A stretch of DNA of 64,000 nucleotides from Billgrantia aerodenitrificans (GTDB lineage Bacteria > Pseudomonadota > Gammaproteobacteria > Pseudomonadales > Halomonadaceae). The notes beneath the pieces are model-generated. The model was not told the DNA's origin. It ran no database searches and saw nothing but the letters and a program-made list of their open reading frames with translations. Of the stretch, positions 47,304 through 55,690 are shown in pieces. A program made the position numbers and the translations under genes. The stretch lies in contig NZ_JABFTV010000002.1 in the NCBI RefSeq assembly GCF_021404405.1, positions 434,001 through 498,000 on the forward strand, given 5' to 3'. Numbering within the stretch: position 1 is the stretch's first letter; each line of letters opens with the position of its first letter.

Positions 47304-48761
47304 TCAAGCCAGAATGATGAACAGCAGCACGCTCAGCACCGCGGCGATCATGACATAAGGGAGCTGGGTCAAGGCGTGCTGCAGAGGCGTCACGCTGCAG
47401 CCGCGGGCGCTGAGTACCGTGGAGTCGCCGAAGAAGCAGGCGTGGGAGCCGAAGGCGCCTGCCGAGATCATGGCGCCCAGCGTCAGGGGCAGCGAGGCGT
47501 CGGTGGCCAGCGCCAGCGGCACCACGATCGGGAAGGCGATGGCGTAGATGCCCCAGAACGAACCGGTGGCGAAGGCGATGCCCGCCAGTATCAGGAAGGT
47601 GATCGCCGGCAGCCACTGACCGGCCATTACCGGCATGACCCACTCGATCAGCGTCTCGGTCAAGCCCAGTCGTTCGTTGACGTCCTGCAGGATGAAGGCG
47701 GCGAAGACGATGCCCAGCGGCACCAGCATGACCTGTAAGCCCTTGATGATCTCGTCGAACAGGCGACTCAGGGGAGCCATGTCCTGGGCCACGTACAGGC
47801 CGAGCGTCACCAACAGGGCAAACGCCACGCCGATCATGGCGTCGATCTCGAACCACCAGGTAGCGAAGATCAGCGTAGCCATCGGCAACAGGAAGTTGAT
47901 CAGGCGAGCCGGTCGGTGGGTGAACTGCTCGGGGTTCTGCTCCTCGTTGCTCTCGGGCACGCGCTCTTCGTCGCCTTGCTCCGCGCGCTTCATCTTGCCC
48001 AGCGCCGGAATCACGCCAGCCGCGACCAGCAGCACCACGATCAGTGCCATCCAGGGGTAGAAGAGGTAAGGAATCAGCGTGAGGTAATAGCTGAACCCCC
48101 GGCCGGTTTCGGCGACGCCGTGGCTTTCCAGCAGCCCCGAGAGGTAGATCGCCCAGGTCGAGAAGGGAACGATCAGGCAGATGGGAGCAGCGGTGGAATC
48201 GACGACATAGGCCAGCATCGAGCGCGATATCTTGAGCTTGTCGGCCAGGCGCTTCATCGCCGCCGAGACGGTCATGGCGTTGAGGTAGTCATCGATGAAG
48301 ATCAGCACCCCGAGCCCGACGCTGCCCAGCAGCGCGCTGCGGCGCGTGGTGCAGTAGCGTCCGGCGGCGCGACTGAACGCCTCCGTACCGCGGGCGAAGT
48401 GCAGCAGGCCGATCAGGCTGCCGAGCAGGCCACAGACCAGGATGATCCAGCCCATGGTGGGATTCTGCATCACCTCCAGGCTGCTGGCGGCCATGTCCTG
48501 TACGGCGGTGGTCGGCGACAGCATGATGAAGCCGCTCAGCGCGCCGGCCAGCAGGGCTTCCAGGGTGCGGCGCGTCAGCAGGGCCATGCTGATGACCACG
48601 GTGGTGGGCAGCAGACTGTAGAGGCCGTAGTTGTCGCCGTCGATCAGCGCAAAACCGCTGAGGCTGGCAATCAGCACGACACCGAGAAACAGCAGGCCAC
48701 CCTTGGTGGCACTGCCGAAGCGTTGGGGGTGGGCCGTCGGGCCCGAAGGAGAGTATGCCAT
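47304..48761 (-). CDS. NhaC-family Na+/H+ antiporter-like transporter
   Basis: This 485-residue inner-membrane protein has about 11-12 hydrophobic helices. Family segments are GVLIFIDDYLNAMTVSAAMKRLADK, APICLIVPFSTWAIYLSGLL, GIAFATGSFWGIYAIAFPIVVPLA and SHACFFGDSTVLSARGC. The NhaC family includes true Na+/H+ antiporters and amino-acid or amine exchangers. Placed amid amine-breakdown genes and 61 bases after an aminotransferase gene on the same strand, it may move an amine, amino acid or product acid; that is inference. The ribosome binding site is weak. Confidence 0.88.
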   Translation of the reverse strand: MAYSPSGPTAHPQRFGSATKGGLLFLGVVLIASLSGFALIDGDNYGLYSLLPTTVVISMALLTRRTLEALLAGALSGFIMLSPTTAVQDMAASSLEVMQNPTMGWIILVCGLLGSLIGLLHFARGTEAFSRAAGRYCTTRRSALLGSVGLGVLIFIDDYLNAMTVSAAMKRLADKLKISRSMLAYVVDSTAAPICLIVPFSTWAIYLSGLLESHGVAETGRGFSYYLTLIPYLFYPWMALIVVLLVAAGVIPALGKMKRAEQGDEERVPESNEEQNPEQFTHRPARLINFLLPMATLIFATWWFEIDAMIGVAFALLVTLGLYVAQDMAPLSRLFDEIIKGLQVMLVPLGIVFAAFILQDVNERLGLTETLIEWVMPVMAGQWLPAITFLILAGIAFATGSFWGIYAIAFPIVVPLALATDASLPLTLGAMISAGAFGSHACFFGDSTVLSARGCSVTPLQHALTQLPYVMIAAVLSVLLFIILA

Positions 48762-48822
48762 GATCGTTAACCTTTATTGTTGTACGTTGCACCTTTGATA
48801 GAGCCGCTCTTGCAGAGAAGCG

Positions 48823-50232
48823 TTACAGATAACCGTCCTTGCGTAGCGATGCCGTGGTGGCGGCGAAGGCCTCGTCGAGGACCGCAATCACCCGGTCCAC
48901 CACGTCACGATTCCAGATCAGCGGCGGCGAGATGATGTTGAGGTGACCCACCGGTCGGATGATCACGCCGCGCTTCTGGGCCTCGGCGGCGACCCGGTCG
49001 CCAACTCGCGCCTCCACCGGCAGCAACTCCTTGGTGGCCTTGTCGGCGACGTTCTCGATGGCCAGCATGAAGTGGCTGCCCCTCACGTCGCCGACGGTTT
49101 CGTGGTGGCCAAGGGTCTTGAGCTGCCGCTCCAGGTAGGGCCCTACCTCGCGTACGTTGTCGCAGATGCCCTCGCGCTCGATGATCTCGATGTTCTTGAG
49201 CGCTGCCGCACAGCTCACCGGATGGCCGGAGTAGGTGAAGCCGGTACTCAGTACGCCGCCCTTGCGCTGGGGGATGCTCAATACCTCGAAGATCTCGTCG
49301 GAAATCAGGGTGGCGCCCAGGGGCGCATAGCCGGAGGAGAGACCCTTGGCGCAGTTGATGATGTCCGGCTGGGTATCGAATACCGCTTCGGAGGCGAAGA
49401 AGTGCCCCAGGCGGCCGAAGCCGGTGACCACCTCATCGGCGATATAGAGAATCTCATGGGCGCGGCACACCGCCTGCATACGGGCATGGTAGCCCGCCGG
49501 TGCCATCAGCACGCCGCCTGCTCCCATGATCGGCTCGGCGATGAAGGCGGCGATGTTCTCGGCGCCGATGCGCTCGATGGTCTCCTCCAGTTCGGCCACC
49601 AGATGGTCACAGTACTCCGCTTCGCTCATTCCCGCCGGACGGCGGTAGAGGTTGGCTTCGCTGAGGTGGGTGACCAGATGTTTCAGGGTGTCGAACCCCC
49701 AGTTGTTGCTCTCGATGCCGGTCAGGCTCGCCGCCAGGTAGGTGGTGCCATGGTAGGCGTTGTTGCGCGACAGGATGCGCTTCTTGTTCGGTTTGCCCAG
49801 GCGGTTGAAGTAGTAATGCACCAGGCGGATGGTGGCATCGTTGGCCGTCGAGCCGCCGCAGCTGTAGAAGACGTGATTGAGATGGGCTGGGGCCAGCGCG
49901 GCCAGCTTGGCGGCCAGCTCCGCCGCCGGAGCGTTGGAGAGGTTGTTGAAGGTGGAGAAGTAGGCCATGCGGGTGGCCTGCTCGGCCATGGCCTGGCCGA
50001 TCTCGGCGCGGCCGTGGCCGACGTTGACGCACCACAGGCCGGCGATACCGTCGATGAAGCGGTTACCGTGGATGTCCGCCACGTAGATGCCGTTGCTGTC
50101 GGTGATCAGGTCGCAGCCCTTTTCATGAAAGAGGCTGTAGTCGGTGAAGGGGTGAATGAAATGATCCCTGTCCTTTTGCCACAGCGACTGGGCATCCAAG
50201 GTCCGGGGTGGCGTGCGGGTAGCGGTGGTCAT
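48823..50232 (-). CDS. class III PLP-dependent aminotransferase
   Basis: The protein has 469 residues of the omega-amino-acid/polyamine transaminase group (DAQSLWQKDRDHFIHPFTDY, FIDGIAGLWCVNVGHG). The PLP lysine is in IINCAKGLSSGYAPLG and the Asp in ADEVVTGFGRLG. It is related to, but clearly distinct from, the SpuC copy at 44307. It probably forms an operon with the NhaC-type gene and shares a 217-base divergent control region, holding the 14-bp repeats, with the M20 hydrolase. The amine donor is unknown. Confidence 0.9.
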   Translation of the reverse strand: MTTATRTPPRTLDAQSLWQKDRDHFIHPFTDYSLFHEKGCDLITDSNGIYVADIHGNRFIDGIAGLWCVNVGHGRAEIGQAMAEQATRMAYFSTFNNLSNAPAAELAAKLAALAPAHLNHVFYSCGGSTANDATIRLVHYYFNRLGKPNKKRILSRNNAYHGTTYLAASLTGIESNNWGFDTLKHLVTHLSEANLYRRPAGMSEAEYCDHLVAELEETIERIGAENIAAFIAEPIMGAGGVLMAPAGYHARMQAVCRAHEILYIADEVVTGFGRLGHFFASEAVFDTQPDIINCAKGLSSGYAPLGATLISDEIFEVLSIPQRKGGVLSTGFTYSGHPVSCAAALKNIEIIEREGICDNVREVGPYLERQLKTLGHHETVGDVRGSHFMLAIENVADKATKELLPVEARVGDRVAAEAQKRGVIIRPVGHLNIISPPLIWNRDVVDRVIAVLDEAFAATTASLRKDGYL

Positions 50233-50377
50233 GGTCGGCCTCGCGTGTCCGATGTCGTTGTTGGAATGTGTTCCATTGAGGTCGGGTTCAGACTAGCGAG
50301 AGGGCGGAAGCGGGGAATATATCCTGATTGGGGTATATCGGCCTCAGGGCAGGCCGGCCTAGGGTTGGAGTCATGAC

Positions 50378-50433
50378 CCAGACATAACGGTCCAGACATA
50401 ACGATCCAGACATAACGATCCAGACATAACGAC
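50378..50433. repeat. four 14-bp tandem repeats upstream of the M20 hydrolase gene
   Basis: Four head-to-tail units of CCAGACATAACGRY: 50378-50391, 50392-50405, 50406-50419 and 50420-50433. Units 2 and 3 are identical; units 1 and 4 differ only in the last two bases. The array ends just before the ribosome binding site of the gene at 50450. Each unit carries the ATAACGGT/ATAACGAT core found in other control regions of the cluster. Confidence 0.95.
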
Positions 50434-50449
50434 AAGGGAGACAACCTGG

Positions 50450-51703
50450 ATGAGCGTTTCCATCGACGGCCAGCGGCTCTGGTCGAGCCTGATGGCCATG
50501 GCCGAGATCGGTCCCACCGCGAACGGCGGCAGCAGCCGCTTGGCATTGACCGAGGAGGATGCCGCCGGTCGGCGCCTGCTGATCGAATGGTGCGAGGCGC
50601 TTGGCTGCACGCTGCGGGTCGACCGGGTCGGCAATCTCTTTCTGCGCCGTCCCGGCAAACGTGACGATCTCGATCCGGTGGCCACCGGCAGTCATCTCGA
50701 CACCCAGCCCAAAGGCGGGCGCTTCGACGGCATCCTCGGGGTACTGGCGGGGCTCGAGGTGTTCCGTACCCTGCACGATCAGGGCATCGTCACCGAGCGC
50801 CCGCTGGAGCTGGTGGTGTGGACCAACGAAGAGGGCAGCCGCTTCGCTCCGGCCATGGTGGCCTCCGGCACCTTCGCCGGCGAATTCAGCGAGGCCTATA
50901 CCCTGTTGCGCCAGGACCGTGACGGCGTGACCTTCGGCGAGGCGCTGGCCGCCTGTGGCTTTGCCGGCGAGCTGCCGGTGGGTGAGCCCCGCTTCGACGC
51001 CTTCTTCGAACTGCACATCGAGCAGGGGCCGGTGTTGGAGGAGGAGCAAGAGGCCATCGGCGTGGTCACCGGTGTGCAGGGCATGCGCTGGTTCGACGTC
51101 ATCCTGCGCGGCCAGTCGGCCCATGCCGGGCCCACGCCGATGCGCTATCGCCACGATGCCCTGGCTGCCGCGGCACGCCTGATCGATCGGCTGCAGGCGC
51201 TGGCCATGGCCGATGACAGCGGCGCCACCAAGGTGACCTTCGGCTGCCTGGAGATCGACAGTCCCTCGCGCAACGTGATTCCCGGCGAGGTACGCCTGAC
51301 CGTGGATCTTCGCCATGTCGACGAGGGCGAGCTGGACGCCCTGGAGGCCCGCTATGATCGGGAGCTGGCAGCCGCGGCCGAGGCCTTCGGCGTGACAGCG
51401 GCCAGCGAGCGCATCTGGGTGTCGCCGGTGGTCAACTTCGATGCCGGCTGTATCGATGCCGTCGAGCGCGCTGCTCGCGCCCAGGGGGTGCCGTACCGAC
51501 GGATGATGAGCGGTGCCGGCCATGATTCGGTTTACGTGTCGCGGGTGGCGCCGACCTCGATGATCTTCATCCCCTGTCGCGACGGTATCAGTCACAACGA
51601 GGCCGAGTACGCCACGCCGGAGCACTGTGCCCTGGGCGCCCAGGTGCTCTGCGACGCCCTGCTGGAACGCGCCAACCGTCAAGGAGTGCGCCATGAGCTT
51701 TGA
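50450..51703 (+). CDS. Zn-dependent hydrolase, hydantoinase/carbamoylase type (M20 family)
   Basis: The protein has 417 residues and belongs to the N-carbamoyl-L-amino-acid hydrolase/allantoate amidohydrolase/beta-ureidopropionase group. Metal and catalytic segments are GSHLDTQPKGGRFDGILG (His, Asp), TNEEGSRFAP (Glu pair), FELHIEQGPVLE (His), AGPTPMRYRHDAL and GAGHDSVYVSR with a final ISHNEAEY (His). It should cut a carbamoyl or amide C-N bond, releasing ammonia or an amino acid. AGGGAG lies upstream of ATG 50450. It overlaps puuC copy 2 by 11 bases and so is co-translated with it. Confidence 0.9.
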   Translation: MSVSIDGQRLWSSLMAMAEIGPTANGGSSRLALTEEDAAGRRLLIEWCEALGCTLRVDRVGNLFLRRPGKRDDLDPVATGSHLDTQPKGGRFDGILGVLAGLEVFRTLHDQGIVTERPLELVVWTNEEGSRFAPAMVASGTFAGEFSEAYTLLRQDRDGVTFGEALAACGFAGELPVGEPRFDAFFELHIEQGPVLEEEQEAIGVVTGVQGMRWFDVILRGQSAHAGPTPMRYRHDALAAAARLIDRLQALAMADDSGATKVTFGCLEIDSPSRNVIPGEVRLTVDLRHVDEGELDALEARYDRELAAAAEAFGVTAASERIWVSPVVNFDAGCIDAVERAARAQGVPYRRMMSGAGHDSVYVSRVAPTSMIFIPCRDGISHNEAEYATPEHCALGAQVLCDALLERANRQGVRHEL

Positions 51704-53198
51704 GAACCCCACCACCCTGGCCGACTGGCAGACTCTGGCCGACAGCGTGATCCCGGGTCTGGCGTCGCGCGCCTTTATCGACGACACCTTCGTCGCTGCC
51801 GAGAGCGGTGACACCTTCGAATCGCGCAACCCGGCCACCGGCGAGCTCCTCGCTCAGGTGGCCAGCTGCGACGAGCCCGATGCCGCGCGTGCCGCGGCGG
51901 TGGCGCGCCGGGCCTTTGCCGACGGCGCCTGGTCGCGCCTGGCGCCGGGCAAGCGCAAGAAGACCTTGCTGCGCCTGGCCGATCTGATGGAGGCCAACAA
52001 GCACGAACTGGCGCTGATCGACACCCTCGACATGGGCAAGCCCATCTCGAGCTCGTTGGGCGACATGAATGGTGCCATCGCCTGCATCCGCTACCAGGCC
52101 GAGTGCATCGACAAGCTCTACGGCGAGGTGGCGCCCACCGGCGATGAGACCCTGGCCCTGGTGCTGCGCGAGCCCATCGGCGTGGTGGCGGCCATCGTGC
52201 CGTGGAACTTCCCGCTGATGATGACCGCCTGGAAGATCGCCCCGGCGCTGGCCGCCGGCAACAGCGTGATCCTCAAGCCCTCGGAGAAGTCGCCGCTGTC
52301 GGCGCTGCGCCTGGCGCAGTTGGCCAAGGAGGCGGGCATCCCGCGCGGGGTGTTCCAGGTGCTGCCGGGCTTCGGCCACACCGTGGGCAAGGCTCTGGCG
52401 CTCTCCATGGAGGTCGACTGCCTGGCCTTCACCGGCTCCACCGCGGTGGGCAAGCAGCTGATGCAGTACGCCGGGCAGTCCAACCTCAAGCGGGTTTATC
52501 TCGAGTGCGGCGGCAAGTCGCCCAACATCGTCTTCGCTGACTGCAAGGACCTCGACCAGGTGGCCAGCCACGCCGCCGCGGCGATCTTCCACAACCAGGG
52601 CGAAGTGTGCATCGCCGGCTCCCGGCTGCTGGTGGAGAACACGATTCGCGACGACTTCGTCGAGCGCGTATTGAAAGCCGCCGAGAACATGCAGCCCGGC
52701 GACCCGCTCGATCCCGAGAGCTTCATGGGCGCCATCGTCGACGAGGCCCAGCATCGCCGCATCCTCGACTACATCCGCCAGGGCGTGGAAGAGGGCGCGC
52801 GGCTGCGCACCGGCGGCAAGGCCATCGACGGCCCGGGGCTGTTCATCCCACCCACGGTGTTCGACGGCGTCACCCCGCAGATGACCATCGGCCGCGAAGA
52901 GATCTTCGGCCCGGTGCTGGCGGTGTTCGGCTTCGACACGGAAGAGGAGGCGGTGGCCATGGCCAACGACACGCCCTACGGCCTGGCGGCGGGGCTGTGG
53001 AGCCAGGACATCGACCGCATCATGCGCGTGACGCGACGGCTGCAGTCGGGTCAGGTGTTCGTCAACAACTGGGCCGGGGGCGACCAGACCATGCCCTTCG
53101 GTGGGGTCAAGCAGTCGGGTAACGGCCGTGACAAGTCGCTGCACAGCCTGGAGGAGTATTCGGAACTGAAGAGCGTGTGGATGTCGCTTTCGCTCTGA
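51693..53198 (+). CDS. puuC: aldehyde dehydrogenase (PuuC type), copy 2
   Basis: The protein has 501 residues, with Glu271 and catalytic Cys306 as in copy 1. From about residue 30 onward I count only around 16 amino-acid differences from copy 1, most between 320 and 360. The first 28 residues are unrelated in detail (MSFENPTTLADWQTLADSV). AAGGAG lies 6 bases before ATG 51693, inside the end of the hydrolase gene. It probably oxidises the aldehyde produced by the divergent aminotransferase. Confidence 0.93.
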   Translation: MSFENPTTLADWQTLADSVIPGLASRAFIDDTFVAAESGDTFESRNPATGELLAQVASCDEPDAARAAAVARRAFADGAWSRLAPGKRKKTLLRLADLMEANKHELALIDTLDMGKPISSSLGDMNGAIACIRYQAECIDKLYGEVAPTGDETLALVLREPIGVVAAIVPWNFPLMMTAWKIAPALAAGNSVILKPSEKSPLSALRLAQLAKEAGIPRGVFQVLPGFGHTVGKALALSMEVDCLAFTGSTAVGKQLMQYAGQSNLKRVYLECGGKSPNIVFADCKDLDQVASHAAAAIFHNQGEVCIAGSRLLVENTIRDDFVERVLKAAENMQPGDPLDPESFMGAIVDEAQHRRILDYIRQGVEEGARLRTGGKAIDGPGLFIPPTVFDGVTPQMTIGREEIFGPVLAVFGFDTEEEAVAMANDTPYGLAAGLWSQDIDRIMRVTRRLQSGQVFVNNWAGGDQTMPFGGVKQSGNGRDKSLHSLEEYSELKSVWMSLSL

Positions 53199-53249
53199 GG
53201 GCCCACTACGAGAGGGCCTCGACACCACCTTTTAGAGAATCCTCGACTT

Positions 53250-53284
53250 GCCGGCTCCCCATGCCTGGGGCGCCGGCTTTTTTT
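53250..53284 (+). terminator. strong terminator after puuC copy 2
   Basis: An outer stem GCCGGC/GCCGGC and inner stem CCCC/GGGG are followed by seven T residues (53278-53284). It lies between convergent genes. Confidence 0.9.
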
Positions 53285-53305
53285 CGCGTCTCGTATTTAC
53301 GCGTC

Positions 53306-54124
53306 TCATACCGCCTGCTGGCGGGACACCAGGGCCACGTGATCGAGAAACAGGCGGAACAGCTGCGACTGGCTGGATACCTCCAGGCGCTGGTAGATGT
53401 GCTTGCGGTGTACCTTGACCGTGCCGTCGCTGATATCGAGCTCCCGGGCGGCCGATTTCGTCGAATGGCCGGCCAGCAGCAGGCGCACGATCTCCTGTTC
53501 TCTTGCCGTCAACACCGCAGCGCCGAAGCTGGCGAGTGCGGCTTCCACCGGCTCCTGCTCCGCCAGGCGCTGCTGGAATTTGCCTCCCTGCCATTTCCAG
53601 TACTCGTTCAGCAGCGCTTCCAGCATGGGAGAGAGGTGGCGCAAGGCCTGCAGGGCGCGGCGGGTCAACGGCGGCGACTTCGTGCCGAAGCCCAGCGACA
53701 CGGCGATCACCACCTCCGCGTCGACTCGGCAGAAGATGCCGACTTCATCCGCCAGGCCGAGAGCGCGGTAGTAGTGGTCATAGTACTCGCTGGCTTCGAA
53801 GCGATCCGGGGCGAGTTCGCGCAGGCGATGGGCGCCATGATCCAGGCCATCGCTCACCGCCGTGAAGAAGGGGTCGAGCAGATAGGCCTTGCTCAGGTAG
53901 CGCTCGATGCCCTGCTCATGGCGATGCGGTGGGTAGTTGTCATGGATCAGCAGCGGTCGTCGACGGCCGCGATAGGCATTGATAAGCACCGTATCGTGAC
54001 CCACCTGCTCGCGCAGCGCTTGGTCGAGCCTGGCAGGGAAATCGGGGGCCGCTGCCGTACGCAGCAGGCGAGCCAGCTGTTGATGCCAGGCATGGCTTTC
54101 GGGGCGGGCAAGGAAGTCGAGCAT
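53306..54124 (-). CDS. LuxR-family transcriptional regulator
   Basis: The protein has 272 residues from ATG 54124. The C-terminal LuxR helix-turn-helix is clear at about 205-262 (LTAREQEIVRLLLAGHSTKSAARELDISDGTVKVHRKHIYQRL). The N-terminal part has no receiver-domain Asp pattern and no obvious known sensor domain; it may bind a small ligand. There is no good ribosome binding site before ATG 54124, and a TTG at 54229 would add 35 residues. It is convergent with puuC copy 2 and is the closest regulator to the 48.8-53.2 kb genes, which it may control. Confidence 0.88.
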   Translation of the reverse strand: MLDFLARPESHAWHQQLARLLRTAAAPDFPARLDQALREQVGHDTVLINAYRGRRRPLLIHDNYPPHRHEQGIERYLSKAYLLDPFFTAVSDGLDHGAHRLRELAPDRFEASEYYDHYYRALGLADEVGIFCRVDAEVVIAVSLGFGTKSPPLTRRALQALRHLSPMLEALLNEYWKWQGGKFQQRLAEQEPVEAALASFGAAVLTAREQEIVRLLLAGHSTKSAARELDISDGTVKVHRKHIYQRLEVSSQSQLFRLFLDHVALVSRQQAV

Positions 54125-54291
54125 GGGTAGGTGCGTCAGTAGTGCCGAGCTTTCACGATAGCATGACCCTGCGTTGATACCTGCATGTCGGCAGTTGCAA
54201 GAAACCGATATGAGCGCAAGCCGTGACAAGGCGCACGGTTTTGGGGAGACTTCGGGTCTATCCCCTTGATGCTGCAGCAGGAGAATACCCT

Positions 54292-55668
54292 TTGACCGAC
54301 CTCGTCACGCTGCTGGCCTCGCTGCCCCTTGGCTACGCCATGGCGCTCACGGCGCTGGTGACGTTCCTGCTCGCCTTCGGTCTGGCCGGCTGGCTCGCCG
54401 CCCGGCGCCAGCGTGTCGAGGCAGTGCGGCACGAAACCGCTTTGACCGACTTTCGCGAGCGACTGGCCGAGCGTGAGAAGCAGCTCGATGACGCAAAACA
54501 CAGGCTCGGCGAGGTGCAGGTGAGCGAAGCACGGCTGGCCACTACCCTGGAGCAGAAACAGCAGCACTTCGAAGCCCAGCTGGCTTTGTTGCGCGACAGT
54601 CGCGAGCAGCTGCGCCAGGAGTTCGAGAACCTGGCCAACGAGATTCTCGAGCGCAAGGGGCGTGCTTTCTCCGAGCTTTCCCAGCAGCGCATCAGCGGTC
54701 TGCTACAGCCGATCCAGGCCGAGATGAAGGGCTTTCGCGAGAAGGTCGAGACAATTCACCGCCACGACACCGAGCAGCGTGCCGGGCTGCGTACCGAGCT
54801 GCGCCACCTGCAGACGCTCAACCGCGAGATCACCGATCAGGCCGAGCGCCTGACACAGGCGTTGCAGGGGCAGAAGAAGGTGCAGGGCAACTGGGGCGAG
54901 CTGATGCTGGAGAACGTGCTGGAGGGTTCCGGGCTGCGTCCCGGCAAGGATTACCAGCGCGAGGTGAGCTTCGCCACGAGCGAAGGCCGGCGGCGGCCCG
55001 ATGCGGTGGTCTACCTGCCTCAGGGTCGCCACCTGGTGATCGATGCCAAGACCTCGCTTGCCGCCTATGTGCGCTACGTAAACGCCGAGGACGAGGTGGA
55101 GAGAGGGCAGGCCCTGGCGGCTCATGCCAAGGCAGTGGGTGAGCGCATCGCCGAGTTGGCCGACAAGCAGTACTACGACCTGCCGGGCATCAACTCGCCG
55201 GATGTGGTGATCATGTTCATCCCGGTGGAGTCGGCTTACGTAGAAGCGCTCAAGCACGACGAGACCCTTTACCAGCGGGCCATCGAGCACAATGTGCTGG
55301 TGGCCACTCCCACCACGCTGCTGACCAGCCTCAACGTGGTGCGTCAATTGTGGCGCTTCGAGGACCAGAGCCGTCACAGCGCCGAGCTGGCCAATCGCGC
55401 CGAGCGGTTTTATAACAAGCTGCGGCTGTTTCTCGAAAGCATGCAGGAGGTGCAGGCGAAGCTCGACGGCGCTCGCGACAGTTACGATCGCGCCATGGGG
55501 CAACTGGTCAACGGACGGGGCAACTTGATCAAGCAGGCTGCCGAATTCCAGGAGCTGGGAGTGGCGGTGAAGAAGGAGCTGCCCGCCGAGCTGGTCGAGC
55601 GGGCCGGCCTCGAGCTCGAGACTGCGCGCCCCCGCCAGGCGCTGCCGGACGGGGGCGGACGAGGCTAG
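54292..55668 (+). CDS. rmuC: DNA recombination protein RmuC
   Basis: RmuC limits inversion-type recombination at short inverted repeats in E. coli and has a predicted nuclease-like core. An N-terminal membrane helix (about 12-38) is followed by a long coiled coil (about 45-215) and the RmuC domain (GNWGELMLENVLEGSGLRPGKDY, HLVIDAKTSLAAYVRY, PDVVIMFIPVESAY). I chose TTG 54292 because AGGAG is 8 bases upstream and the protein then opens just before the membrane helix (458 residues). A GTG at 54223 would add 23 residues without a ribosome binding site. Confidence 0.9.
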   Translation: MTDLVTLLASLPLGYAMALTALVTFLLAFGLAGWLAARRQRVEAVRHETALTDFRERLAEREKQLDDAKHRLGEVQVSEARLATTLEQKQQHFEAQLALLRDSREQLRQEFENLANEILERKGRAFSELSQQRISGLLQPIQAEMKGFREKVETIHRHDTEQRAGLRTELRHLQTLNREITDQAERLTQALQGQKKVQGNWGELMLENVLEGSGLRPGKDYQREVSFATSEGRRRPDAVVYLPQGRHLVIDAKTSLAAYVRYVNAEDEVERGQALAAHAKAVGERIAELADKQYYDLPGINSPDVVIMFIPVESAYVEALKHDETLYQRAIEHNVLVATPTTLLTSLNVVRQLWRFEDQSRHSAELANRAERFYNKLRLFLESMQEVQAKLDGARDSYDRAMGQLVNGRGNLIKQAAEFQELGVAVKKELPAELVERAGLELETARPRQALPDGGGRG

Positions 55669-55690
55669 GGGTTCCCAGCCAAGTGGGGGC

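Noticed and set aside
50378-50433. CRISPR-like array
   Set aside because: The units are 14 bp with no spacers between them and no cas genes nearby, so this is a tandem repeat.
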